A stretch of DNA of 64,000 nucleotides from contig NC_053500.1 of assembly GCF_905171775.1 (NCBI RefSeq), positions 129,134,830 through 129,198,829 of the forward strand, written 5' to 3'. Positions 22,080 to 32,881 of the stretch are shown here, piece after piece. Each line of letters opens with the position of its first letter. Within the stretch, counting starts at the first letter, position 1. Position numbers and translations under genes: made by a program. The notes beneath the pieces are model-generated. The model was given only the letters and a program-made list of their open reading frames with translations, ran no database searches and was not told where the DNA came from. This DNA comes from Rana temporaria (Eukaryota > Chordata > Amphibia > Anura > Ranidae).

Positions 22080-22640
22080 GTGTAGATGGTGAATCCGGAT
22101 ACAGAACACCTCGGTGACCTTGCAGTCATTCATTACTCTGGTCTAGGCTAAAAGCATGTCTATAGCAAACATGGCCGTCAGCGAGCCATGTGGATGAGTA
22201 GAGGTCACCTGATTAACACTGCATTTATGACAGGCAATAAAACCGCCATCAATCACTCCTATGTAAATAGAGCCGTGTCTTCCCATACATACTGATAGGG
22301 GAAGACACCGCCCTTGTAGAGACGCTGATAACGGCTACAACACCGTCAGACTGCTGTGCCGCAACGATTTGAAAAAGAGGTTCATGAAGTCGCACCTTAA
22401 ATCGCACTGACCTGCGGCTTTGAAATCGTGCAACTTCAATTGAAGTAGAGCGATTTCAAAGTCGCATTCATTGTGAACCAGGGCTCAAGAAAGAACACTC
22501 ATTAAGAATTCATTTAGACAATATTTGTTTATCCCGGAGTTTACCTTTCAAACCTGGTGATTTTTTTTTGGTGATCTGCATGTCGCTGGGAAATCTCCCT
22601 TTACCTCCTGTCCTGTACACAACCAAAGGGATTAGCGATG
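22080..22640. other. no gene; repeat-like fragments
   Basis: CGATTTGAAAAAGAGG, TTGAAATCGTGCAACTTC and GATTTCAAAGTCGCATTC form a partial inverted set ending GTGAACCAGGGCTCAAG. This is probably one more GTGAACC-type MITE. No coding signal. Confidence 0.4.
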
Positions 22641-22841
22641 CCCTGAAATTTCGGGCACCGAAATTTGGGTAAAAATAATTTTCAGCATTGTGTCAAAAGA
22701 AAAAAAATTGCCAATAACGGCTGTCAAAAATGCTCACAACAAATTTCCCGTGCTTATGAGGCGCTTTTTATAGGCCACACAACTCAAAAATTGCATCTAA
22801 AATCTCAACACAGGTGCATTTTCTTGCGATTTCAATGTATT

Positions 22842-23829
22842 TTAACCACTTAAGCCCCGGACCATATTGTTGCCTAAAGACCCAAGGGGTTTTTACAGTT
22901 CGGGACTGCGTCGCTTTAACAGACAATTGCGCGGACGTGTGACGTGGCTCCCAAACAAAATTGGCGTCATTTTTTCCCCACAAATAGAGCTTTCTTTTGG
23001 TGGTATCTGATCACCTCTGCAGTTTTAATTTTTTGCGCAAAAATAGAGCGACAATTTTGAAAAAAAATCAATATTTTTAACTTTTTGTTGTAATAAATAT
23101 CCCCCAAAAATATATACATTTTTTTTTCCTCAGTTTAGGCCGATACGTATTCTTCTACCTATTTTTGGTAAAAAAAAAACGCAATAATTGTTTATCGGTT
23201 GGTTTGCGCAAAATTTATAGCGTTTACAAAATAGGGGATAGTTTTATTGCATTTTTATATTTTTTTACTACTAATGGCGGCGATCAGCGATTTTTTTCGT
23301 GACTGCGACATTATGGCGGACACTTCGGACAATTTTGACACATTTTTGGGACAATTGTCATTTTCACAGCAAAAAATGCATTTAAATTGCATGGTTTATT
23401 GTGAAAATGACAGTTGCAGTTTGGGAGTTAAACACAGGGGGCGCTGTAACATTTAGGGATCACTGTGTGTGTGTTTACAACTGTAGGGGGGTGTGGCTGT
23501 AGGAATGACATCGATCGGATCTCCCCTATAAAGGGGATCACCCGATCTATGCGCCGCCACAGTGAAGCACGGGGAAGCCGTGTTTACATACGGCTCTCCC
23601 CGTTCTTCAGCTCCGGGGAGCGATCGCGACGGAGCGGCTAAAAACAAATAGCCGCGCCGTCGTCCCGGATCGCTCCCCGAGCGGACCCGACCTCCGCATG
23701 TACCGGGGGGGGGGGGTCCCGATCGGACCCCCGACCCACGTCTAGCAGAGGACATACAGGTACGTACATGTGCCTGTCCGTGCCATTCTGCTGACGTATA
23801 TTTACATGAGGAGGTCGGGAAGTGGTTAA
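22842..23829 (+). mobile_element. TTAACCACTT-family element, full length
   Basis: It runs from TTAACCACTTAAGCCCCGG to GGTCGGGAAGTGGTTAA, so here the ends invert well (CCACTT / AAGTGG) inside TTAA. The same internal landmarks occur as in the 16705 copy. The host flanks (TTTCAATGTATT on the left, TGAGGTACG on the right) appear to be one older repeat split by the insertion. Confidence 0.9.
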
Positions 23830-24138
23830 TGAGGTACGTTTTTGGCAAAAAGAAATTTAAACTGATCAACGTTGCACCAAAAAAAAATGCAGCAAGCAGG
23901 ATTTTTAACAAGGTTTGAAAAAGGTGCCGAGAATGGGCGACAAATTTATAATCATAATTAAAAAGTCAAATACAATACATTTATAAATAAAAAATAAGAC
24001 AATTTCCGCCAAGGACTCGCCAACTATGCAGGAACAGTTCTGTTTGACTCCAACAGTCTCTCGCACTACGATAGGCCATGTGTAGTTGGCAGAAAGTAGT
24101 TGTAAACCTCAGACATGAAATATGAACAAAGCTTAACC
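23830..24138. other. no gene seen
   Basis: AT-rich flank, probably the right half of an older repeat interrupted by the 22842 element. Confidence 0.4.
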
Positions 24139-24146
24139 CTCTATAG

Positions 24147-24432
24147 CAGGGGACTCCAAACTGCGGCCCGAGGGCCAGACGTGGCCCTTTGCTAGCCTTT
24201 ATCCGGCCCTTGGGGGCACTATTCCTCCCACTGACACCAATGATGGGATACCATTTCTTCTACTGATAGGGGCCCTACTCCTCCTCCTATTGACCACCAA
24301 TCCTGAGGCCACATTTATTCTCACTCATGTCAGACTCGGGACATTTTCTATCCCTGCTGGCCACAATCCGGCCCTCCTAAAGTCTGAAGGACAATAAACT
24401 GGCCCTTTGTTTGAAAAGTTTGGAGACCCCTG
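24147..24432. mobile_element. hAT-type MITE (CAGGGGACTCCAAACT)
   Basis: Ends CAGGGGACTCCAAACT and AAGTTTGGAGACCCCTG. It is flanked by CTCTATAG (24139-24146) and CTCTATTG (24433-24440), an 8-bp duplication with one mismatch. The interior contains GCGGCCCGAGGGCC and AATCCGGCCCTCC. Non-coding. Confidence 0.85.
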
Positions 24433-24448
24433 CTCTATTGCTCTATAG

Positions 24449-24584
24449 CAGTGAAGGGGAACCTTGGCACCACAGATTTTTTAGAACTACATTTCCCATG
24501 ATGCTCCTGCACTCTGCAGTGTAGCTGAGCATCATGGGAAATGTAGTTCCAACACATCTGCGGTGCCAAGGTTCCCCATCACTG
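24449..24584. mobile_element. hAT-type foldback MITE with perfect 8-bp duplication
   Basis: 136 bp from CAGTGAAGGGGAACCTTGG to CCAAGGTTCCCCATCACTG. The arms also carry ACATTTCCCATGATGCTC and GAGCATCATGGGAAATGT. It is flanked by CTCTATAG at 24441-24448 and 24585-24592. This is a compact hAT-derived hairpin element that lies directly beside another hAT MITE. Confidence 0.93.
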
Positions 24585-24599
24585 CTCTATAGTGTGTCT

Positions 24600-25425
24600 C
24601 AATTCAGAGCACCAAGTGTAATTTCTGTCTGCTGCTTCATTCCTCTGTTATCAGCATGAGTCACTTCTTACACCAAGAAAAAAAAAAAAAAGTGGCAACA
24701 GGGGAGCTCCAGCACACAGCCTGTGATTGCCAGCCTCAGGTCTATGCCTGTTTTGCTGTGTTGAGGGTGCGTCCATTCCCTCCAATCAACTCACAGTTCG
24801 CCTCACTGAGCTCTGCAATGTGTAACTTCAGCTTCCACCCCTTGCTTTCTCAGACAAGCTGCATAAAGTCTGCAAGTCCCGCAGTCCCGATATCCACTGG
24901 CACTTGCTGATCGTTCTGTACACAGGCAGAACTGCGATCTATGTAAACAAGGCAAAATGCCTTTCTGTCAGTAAGGAATGCATGGATCCTGTAAATCAGA
25001 AACAAAGATCTTTGCCTTCCCCTAGTAAAAGCACCTCCCCCACTATACTGAAACACTGTTTAAGCACACAGGCAACCCTTTGATCTGCCCTAATGTTAAT
25101 TACTGTCAGTGTCATTAGTACAGTGACAGTGCATATTTTTAGCCCCCCCTCCATTTTACTTACCTGAGCCCTGAATTTCCGTGGGCGTGATCCCGCGTCG
25201 CTCTCCACGGGTTCTCTGCTCCTCTTTGGATAGATTGACAGCCATTGGCTCCTGTTGCTGTCAATCAAATCCAATGACATGACTGTCAGGGGGCGGGGTC
25301 AAGTCATACACTCAGCATCTATAGACGCTTAGTGTATGAGACGGGAGCACACCCACAGGGTAACCCTCTCGGGAGAGAGCTTCCCAGAGGGGGTTACCTA
25401 ATGCGGGGAGGAGCCGCCGTGGGAC
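24600..25425. other. no gene seen; probable old repeat pieces
   Basis: Contains GTTCTGTACACAGGCAGAAC and CATTGGCTCCTGTTGCTGTC, words that look repetitive, but no complete terminus or protein domain. Confidence 0.4.
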
Positions 25426-25429
25426 CCCA

Positions 25430-25785
25430 GAAGAGGATTGACAGTCTTCCGACAGGCTTCCGACGGTCGCATCCATCGTGTCACGATTTTCCGAAAGTAG
25501 CCGAACGTCGGTGCGCAGGCACAGTATAGAACCGCACCGATGTTCGGCTTCTTTCGGCTCCTCGTGACACGATGGATGCGACCGTGGGAAGCCTGTCGGA
25601 AGACTGTCAATCAAAATAGGAACGCCCAGTCCCGAAGACCCATACCCGGAAGCGGCAGAGAAGATCGCTCTCTAAAACAATAAGTACAGCTTCGATTTTA
25701 AAACAACTACCCAATTCCCCTAGACAAAATGAGCATCAATCTAAGGGTAAAAAAAAAAGTATGGGTGAACTCCCGCTTTAAAGGC
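25430..25785. mobile_element. truncated TTAAAGYGG-family MITE
   Basis: Shares GCTTCCGACGGTCGCATCC, GTAGCCGAACGTCGG and AGACCCATACCCGGAAGCGG with 2402-2887. The right end is GGGTGAACTCCCGCTTTAA. The left terminus is lost; an extra CTTCCGACAG repeat sits at the break. Confidence 0.75.
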
Positions 25786-25789
25786 TTCT

Positions 25790-27000
25790 TTACATAGAAT
25801 ACACATACAATTCCATTCCTAGCAAAGCCTGCCCTTTGTTTATAGGCACTCTCCTGCCATGGCCCTGCCCTATAGTGCCATCCAGAATTTCCGATAATTG
25901 GGAGCAGCTGCTGTGCAAAAAAAGGGACAACCAACACCCAGTTATGGGGGATTCAAGATGGCGGCATGGGATAGGACGTGCGGATGAGGTTCTCTTAATC
26001 CCGTCAATGTACAAATGCACCATCGGTCTTGAATAGGACTTAAGAGTAAGGAACAAAACTTGATAATTGGGCTCCGCAGCCTCCTGGGATATGTGGCCTC
26101 CTGGGATATGTGGTGAATAAGCCATCCTCGTAGGTGAAAAATCTGGAAGGACGGGAGGCGCCAACCTAAAAATTTCAGTTTATATTTCTGGTGGAGGAGC
26201 GACGTCATTCCATGCTAGCCAATCAGGACAGCCAAAGCTGCCAACACAAACCAGGGAGAAGATACCGGCGAGGGACCCCATACTACGTCATCGGAAGGAC
26301 GCTAGGAAGGCTCCTACACGTAGGTGACCAACCGTCAGGTCATGAAGAATGAACAGATCTGCCCTCCTGTGTATACGTTTCATTTCCACGGGCGGGGAAC
26401 TGTACCGCAGCTTCCCAACACTTCATGCATCATTGGCAAGCGTTAGGGAAGGTCGCCACTGGTCATCAATGCTTGCAAACAAACATTTTCTTTCAGTTTG
26501 CAAGTGGTTTTTGAACTTGTGTTGGGAGGTTGGGAGGTTGAAATGTTACCCCCCCCCCCCCCCATTTGTACTCCTAGAGGCCACATTTCTAAAAATCTAT
26601 CTTGTAAACACTTCTGCAGGTACCACGCATCATTACACTGCCGTGGTCGTATGATGCAAATCTGGTGTTTCAGGGCCGAAAAAAACCTCAAAAACCTCCT
26701 TGCTGCCGGGATTTCTTCTACGGCACCCATCGCCCATACACACCCCGCCGTAAACCTCATCAGAATCACATCTCCGGGCAAATCAGCAGCAAGCTGTCAT
26801 TTCCCAGCCAATCATCGCTCCCCTGGGATGAGGAACACGCCAGCAACACCTGATCTCCGATATCAACGTGTTACAGGAACCAGCGAGGAAAAAAAAAGAT
26901 GATAAAAAAAATCAGCCGTCATAAATGTTCCAGCGACACCACCCTGCCAGGAACCAACGCTACTTACAGGATACTGGTCACTGCAGCAGAACCCCCCCCC
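25790..27000. other. mixed unassigned sequence with one CpG/CCAAT-bearing part
   Basis: A direct duplication of GCCTCCTGGGATATGTGG lies at 26078-26112. A stretch at 26200-26330 has GCTAGCCAATCAGGACAG, two ACGTCAT-type words and moderate CpG content, which could be regulatory but has no other support. Open frames at 26349-26902 overlap on both strands and show no domain. Confidence 0.35.
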
Positions 27001-27002
27001 CC

Positions 27003-27242
27003 TCATACAGCAGGCCATCAGACACCCCCTATGCCGTCATATACAGATGACCATCAGACCCCCCCCCCTAATACAGCAGGCCATAACACTCCTATAAAAG
27101 CGGCCATCAGACCCCCCCTTCGTATACAGATGACCATCAGACCCCCCTAATACAGCAGGCCATAACACTCCTATAAAGGCAACCATCGGCCCCCCTCTTC
27201 GTATACAGATGACCGTCAGACCGCCTCCCCCATACAGCAGGC
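27003..27242. repeat. tandem repeat, about 66-82 bp units
   Basis: ATACAGCAGG recurs at 27005, 27071, 27150 and 27232. Between these, CCATCAGACCCCC and GTATACAGATGACC recur. C-rich runs vary in length between units. Confidence 0.85.
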
Positions 27243-27278
<36 letters not shown>

Positions 27279-27300
27279 TACATACACACCATATACACAC
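27243..27300. repeat. AT/CA microsatellite
   Basis: TATATA then CACACA, then a CATACACACC-type tail. Confidence 0.85.
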
Positions 27301-27414
27301 ACATTTATTGTGGGATAGATTTTTATATATAGCGCTAGCTTATAGTCTTCTATATAAAACTAAGCACCCTCCAAATATATAGAAGACTATAATGCCCCCC
27401 ACAATATATACATT

Positions 27415-27798
27415 TGTTGAGGGGGGTTGCTTATAGTCTTCTTCATACAATTAAGGGGGGTTGCTTATAGTCTATATAATTGGGGGGGTTGCTTATAGTC
27501 TTCTTCATACAATTAAGGGGGGGTTGGTTATAGTCTATATAACTGGGGGTGTGCTTATAGTGTTCCATATAATTGTTGGGGGTGCGTATAGTCTATATAA
27601 TTGGGGGGTTGCTTATGGTCTTCTATATATAATTGGGGGGGGGGTGCTTATAGTCTTCTATATATAATTGGGGGGGGGGTGCTAGTCTTCTTCATACAAG
27701 GGGGGTTGCTTAGTCTATAACTGGGGGTGTGCTTATAGTCTTCCATATATAATTGTTGGGGGTGCTTATAGTCTATATAATTGGGGGGTTGCTTATAG

Positions 27799-27882
<84 letters not shown>

Positions 27883-28920
27883 GGATGGGGTGCTTATAGT
27901 CTTCTATATATAATTGGGGGGGGGGGGTGCTAGTCTTCTATATATAATTAAGGAGGGGGGGTGCTTCTAGTCTTCTATAAATAATTGGGGGGGTGCTAGT
28001 CTTCTTCATACAATTAAGGGAGGTTGCTTAGTCTATAACTGGGGGTGTGCTTATAGTCTTCTATATACAATTGTTGGGGGTGCTTATAGTCTATAACTGG
28101 GGGGTTGCTTATAGTCTTCTATATATAATTGGGAGGGTGCTAGTCTTCTATATATAATTAAGGAGGGGGGGTGCTTATAGTCTTCTATATATAATTGGGG
28201 GGGGGGGGGGGCTAGTCTTCATACAATTAAGGGGGGTTGCTCATAGTCTATATAAAACTGGGGGTGTGCTTATAGTCTTCCATATACAATTGTTGGGGGT
28301 GCTTATAGTCTATATAATTGGGGGGTTGCTTATGGTCTTCTATATATAATTGGGGGGGGTGCTAGTCTTCTATATATAATTGGGGGGGGTGCTAGTCTTC
28401 TTCATACAAGGAGGGTTGCTTAGTCTATAACTGGGGGTGTGCTTATAGTCTTCCATATACAATTGTTGGGGGTGCTTATAGTCAATATAATTGGGGGGGT
28501 TGCTTATAGTCTTCTATATATAATTAAGGAGGGGGGTGCTTATAGTCTTCTATATATAATTGGGGGGGGGTGCTAGTCTTCTATATATAATTGGGGGGTT
28601 GCTTATAGTCTATATATAATTGGGGGGGGGTGCTAGTCTTCTATATATAATGGAGGGGGGTGCTTATAGTCTTCTATATATAATTGGGGGGGGGGTGCCA
28701 ATCCTCTATATATAATTAAGGAGGGGGGTGCTTATAGTCTTCTATATATAATGGGGGGGGGGGTGCTAGTCTTCTATATATAATTAAGGAGGGGGATGCT
28801 TAGAGTCTTCTATATATAATGGGGGGGGTCACTTAGTCTTCTATATACAATTGATGGGGTGCTTATAGTCTTCTATATATAATTGTATGTGTGGGGGGGG
28901 GGGGGGTGCTTATAGTGAGA
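27415..28920. repeat. G-run minisatellite (TGCTTATAGTCTTC / TATATAATTGGGGGG)
   Basis: About 35 imperfect units of roughly 30-45 bp, each with GCTTATAGTCTTC or GCTAGTCTTC, then TATATATAATT or CATACAATT, then a run of 5 to 13 G. All long G runs are on the plus strand. A long AT run (27800-27877) interrupts it. The array ends within 300 bp of the proposed minus-strand first exon, so it would lie in intron 1. Confidence 0.93.
27800..27877. repeat. (AT)n run inside the G-run array
   Basis: About 38 uninterrupted AT units, expanded from the TATATA part of an array unit. Confidence 0.95.
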
Positions 28921-29196
28921 GAAAAAGATATATGAATAAAATAAATCTATAAGCACCCCCCCCACCCCCAATTATATATTATAAATAAATAAGCCTCTAT
29001 CTATAGATATATAAAGAGAGAGACGAGAAAAATAGGACCATTAGCCCCCTGGACAAATAAAGAAGAAAATCTCCACCCACCTGTCTACAGAACACCCGCT
29101 GCTCGCAAAGAACACAATATAAACAAACGCAGCCCTGCGCCCCCCATGCCACGCACAATACAGATCATCATCACCCCTCGCCCGCTCCCTCCTCAC

Positions 29197-29250
29197 CTGC
29201 TCGGTGTATTGCGGGGGGATCTCACTGTGCCCGGCCAGCTAAAGCTGCGC
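29197..29250 (-). ncRNA. predicted non-coding first exon (5' UTR) of a minus-strand gene
   Basis: On the minus strand this block ends ACACCGAGCAG followed by GTGAGGAGGG, a strong splice donor. No ATG is present between the presumed start (about 29240) and the donor, so it would be a 5' untranslated exon. It lies about 30 bp downstream of a TTTAAA box and below two CCAAT boxes. Surroundings are GC- and CpG-rich and free of recognised transposons, unlike most of the window. The gene would run towards lower coordinates; its product is unknown. Confidence 0.5.
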
Positions 29251-29259
29251 CTCCCTCTG

Positions 29260-29400
29260 CGTGTCTTTAAATCAGCCTCGTTAGGCGTTTTCCTATTGGC
29301 CGCCGGTGACAGCTTCTCCTGAGCAAGAGAGGAGCGCGCTGATTGGTCGGCAGGCCCCTCCAGCCATTTCCATGTCTGTCAGTCATACACACAGCTCTGC
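29260..29400 (-). promoter_or_regulatory. candidate promoter with two CCAAT boxes
   Basis: On the minus strand GACCAATCAG (plus-strand ATTGG at 29342-29346) and GGCCAATAGG (29295-29299) are NF-Y type CCAAT boxes. TGATTTAAAGAC gives a TATA-like TTTAAA at 29266-29271. Spacing from TTTAAA to the proposed exon start is about 25-30 bp. This order (CCAAT, CCAAT, TATA-like, exon, donor) is what one expects from a vertebrate RNA polymerase II promoter. Confidence 0.5.
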
Positions 29401-29419
29401 CAGGGCTCTGTAGTGTGGG

Positions 29420-29670
29420 CGGGAGCTGAGTGCTCGGGCTGTGATGATAACCCTGAGAGGAGACTCATAGTCAATGTCCTCTGTACAGTACAACCTGCCA
29501 GGAGGGAAATGCCAGTCAGCTGGCTCTTATTGGGGCCCACAACTCCCAACATATAAGAAGGGAGATGTTTTACCACAAATAATCATTTGCCTACCTGGCC
29601 AATTCTGTCACTTCCCTCATATGTGTAAAAAAATCATTTTTTTTTTTGCGAAAAAAATACCCAGAACGCC
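29420..29670. other. no gene seen
   Basis: Sequence upstream of the proposed promoter. Contains CAACTCCCAACATATAAG and a T run. No divergent donor-like exon was evident. Confidence 0.4.
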
Positions 29671-29680
29671 CAAACATTAT

Positions 29681-30396
29681 GGGCCGGATTCAGATAGATT
29701 TCTCTATCTATCTGCCGGCGTAACGTATCTGCGAGGGACCTCAAGTTCCGCAAGTTCCGTATGCAGAAAGAACTTGCGCCCTTAGTTACGGCGGCGTAAC
29801 GTATGTGTGGCGGCGTAAGCCCGCCTAATTCAAATGGGGATGTTGTGGGCGTGTTATATTTAAATTTCACTTGACCCCGCGTATTTTACGTTTTTTTCTG
29901 AACGCCGTCCGTGAAATATCTCAGTGTGCATTGCTCCAAAATACGCCACAAGGACGTATTGGATTCGACGTAAATGACGTCCAGCCCTATTCGCGAACGA
30001 CTTACGCAAACAACGTAAAATTTTGAAAACTCAGCGCGGGAACGACGTCCATACTTAACATTAGCTACGCCTCATATAGCAGGGGTAACTATACGCCGAA
30101 AAAAGCCTAATGTAAACGACCTAAAAAAATGCGCCGGTGGGACGTACGTTTCTGAATCGGCGTTAATACCTAATTAGCATATTCCTCGCGTAACTATACG
30201 GAAGCGCCACCTAGCGGCCAGCGTAAATATGCAGCCTAAGATACGACGGTGTAAGACACTTACGCCGGTCGGATCTTAGGGAAATCTATGCGTAACTGAT
30301 TCTCTGAATCAGGCGCATAGATACGACGGCCCGCACTCAGAGATACGACGGCCTATCCGGAGATACGCCGTCGTATCTTGTATCTGAATCCGGCCC
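29681..30396. mobile_element. GGGCCGGATTC MITE with TAT duplication
   Basis: Ends GGGCCGGATTCAGATAGAT and ATCTGAATCCGGCCC. TAT is found immediately on both sides (29678-29680, 30397-30399). The interior is rich in GGCGTAACGTAT, TACGCCGTCGTATC and CGACGT words. Same family as 4957-5690. Confidence 0.88.
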
Positions 30397-30439
30397 TATA
30401 TATTTATTTTTAGCAGAGACCCTAAACAATAAAATGATG

Positions 30440-30830
30440 GCCATTGCAATTTTTTTTTTGATGTCTCAGCGATTTTTCAAACGCAATTCTTTTTAAAACA
30501 AATACACTTAAATGTATCTTAATGCAAAACAACACAATATATGCCCCGATTTTTTGATAAAATATAAAAGATGATGTCACACGAGTAAATAGCAAAATAA
30601 CACGTCACACTTTAGAATTGTGCACTCTCGGAATGGCGCTAAAACTACAGTACTTAAAAAATCTCCATCAGCAACACTTTACAAGTTACCTGTTTAGCGT
30701 TACAGAGGAGGTCTAGGGCTAGAATTATTGCTCTCTCTAACGTTCGCAGCGATACCTCACATGTGTGGTGCGAACGTCGTTTACATATGCGGGCGCAGGC
30801 TATGTATGCATTTACTTCTGTGTACGAGCA
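30440..30830 (-). repeat. partial relative of the 19374 hAT-like element
   Basis: ACAGAGGAGGTCTAGGGCTAG, then AATTATTGCTCTCTCTAACG, then CGATACCTCACATGTGTGG match the reverse of 19500-19620. Terminal repeats are absent. Confidence 0.55.
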
Positions 30831-30884
30831 AGAGGGGATGGGAGGGAAAAAAAATATTATTATTATTAATAATATTATTATTTT

Positions 30885-30886
30885 AT

Positions 30887-30919
<33 letters not shown>

Positions 30920-30922
30920 TTT
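30885..30922. repeat. (AT)n microsatellite
   Basis: Two short TATATA runs following ATTATT repeats. Confidence 0.9.
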
Positions 30923-31039
30923 TTTTTTACACCGTCTCTTTTCAAAATGTTTTCATAATTTTTGTAAACATCCCTTGTCATAGGAATAGGGCATGACAGG
31001 TCCTCTTTATGGTGATATCTGTGGTCAAATAAGACCTTA

Positions 31040-31733
31040 GGGCCAGATTCACAGAACAAATATGCCGGAGTATCATATGCCGGAGTATCTACTGGCGTAT
31101 TTTCAAATTTGCCGCGTCGTATCTTAATTTGTGATTCACAAACAAGATACAACGGCTTTTGGCTAAGATCCGACAGGCTTACGGCTTCGTACGCCTTCGG
31201 ATCTTGGGCTGCAATACTTCGGCCGCCGCTGGGTAGAGTTTGCGTTGTTTTCCAGCGTCGGGTATGCAAATTAGTATTTACGGCGATCCACGAACCTACT
31301 CGTGTGCGTAACGTCGTTTTTTCCCGTCGCAAAGTTAAGCAATCTTTTTCATTGCTTAACTTTACACCAGCCATGTTAAAGTATGGCCGTCGTTCCCGCT
31401 TCGAATTTTAAATTATTATTTTTTTTTTTTCGGCGTAAGTACGTTCCGCACGTCGCCATTCACAAACACGTCGGGGCGCCGTAATTTCTCGCAAAGCACG
31501 TCGGGAAAATTGCGAACGGAGCATGCGCAGAACGTTCGGCGCGGGAGCGTGCCTAATTTAAATGGTACACGCCCCATTTGAATTAGGGGGGCTTGCGCCG
31601 GACGTCTTTACGATACACCGCCGCAAGTTTACAGGTAAGTGCTTTGTGAATCAGGCACTTACGCTGAAAACTTGCGGCGGTGTAACGTAAACGGGATACG
31701 TTACGCCGCGGCGCAGGTACCTGAATCTGGCCC
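31040..31733. mobile_element. GGGCCAGATTC MITE
   Basis: Ends GGGCCAGATTCACAGAAC and CTGAATCTGGCCC. The flanks are TTA and CTA, a nearly matching 3-bp duplication. Inner hairpins: ACTTGCGGCGGTGTAACG with CGTTACGCCGCGG near the right end. The 162-residue minus frame across it is an artefact. Confidence 0.82.
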
Positions 31734-31739
31734 CTAGAT

Positions 31740-32275
31740 CTTTCCTCTACTCTAGAAAGCATGGGATAAAAAAAAAACATAGATCCCTGCTTTCCATGTA
31801 AAAAAAATGGCAGTGTTTACATCTGCCAGAATCAGAAGTGAAGTCCTGACGTCACTTCCGGCCTCCCAGGATCATAGAGATGGCCATCCAGTCAAAGGCC
31901 AGTTCTATGGTAATCCGGCGGCCCACCGGCCCTCTGATCCCACAGCAGAGCCTGGAGAGGCGCCATTGGGCAGCAGGAGGGAGGAGACATCCCCTCCTGC
32001 TGCCTGTAAAAGCCATTCAAATGGCTAATCAGCCACTAGAATGGCTTTTACAAAAGAGGGAAACGCAGGCTGAAAACAACTACATCTGGATGATGCCTGT
32101 AGCTGCAGACATCATCCAGACGTCACCACTTCAACCTAAGGACGTCATATGACGGGAAGTAGTAAGATGGACTTGTGATACCTATCCAGCTCTCTCTTTC
32201 CTCTCCTCCTCCACTCAGCCATAGAAAGGACTAAAATAGTGCTGTATCCTTAAGAATTCCTTTATTTACACATGT
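31740..32275. other. repeat-like fragment, no gene
   Basis: Contains inverted blocks GCCATTCAAATGGC and TACATCTGGATGATG / CATCATCCAGACGTC. Probably part of an unnamed repeat. Confidence 0.4.
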
Positions 32276-32282
32276 CCACATA

Positions 32283-32790
32283 ATAGCCATGAATGGACAT
32301 GAATGAGCCATGGATGGGCATGGATGAGCCATGGGTGGGCATGGATGAGGCATGGATGAGCCATAGGTGGGCATGTATAAGCATGGAAGGGCATATATGA
32401 GGCATGGATGAGCCATGGATGGGCATGGATGAGCCATGGATGGGCATTGATGTGCCATGGATGGGCATATATGAGCATGGATGGGCATATGTGAGGCATG
32501 GATGAGCTATGGATGGGCATAGATGAGCCATGGGTGGGCATGTACGAGCATGGGTGGGCATGTATGAGCATGGATGGGCATATATGAGGCATGGATGAGC
32601 CATGGATGAGCATGGATGAGCCATAGGTGGGCATGGATGAGCCATGGATGGGCATGTATGAGCATGGATGGGCATATATGAGGCATGGATGAACCATGAA
32701 TGGGCATGGATGAGCTATGGGTGGGCATGAATGAGCATGAATGGGCATATATGAGGCATTGATGAGCCATGGATGGGCACAGATCAGCAC
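32283..32790. repeat. 21-bp minisatellite (ATGAGCCATGGATGGGCATGG)
   Basis: About 24 units of 21 bp with variants (GTATGAGCATGG, ATATATGAGGCATGG). Because 21 is seven codons, minus-strand frames up to 231 residues read AHPCPSM-type heptads. They have no signal of selection and are not a gene. Confidence 0.95.
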
Positions 32791-32881
32791 TATGGGCACT
32801 TTAGATCCAGCCCACAAGCGCTGCTGCATCGGCTCCCTTCTCTCATCACACACTGTACCGATTGGTGTGAGGTCAGGGAAG

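Noticed and set aside
20207..22129. Very long open frames on both strands
   Set aside because: They follow exactly from a 39-bp tandem repeat without stops; both strands are equally open and no domain or start context is present.
23453..23911. 152-residue minus-strand frame
   Set aside because: The same frame recurs in other copies of the TTAACCACTT family with stops and shifts, so it is not under coding constraint.
30886..31374. 162-residue minus-strand frame
   Set aside because: Runs through a GGGCCAGATTC MITE and an AT microsatellite; composition follows the repeat.
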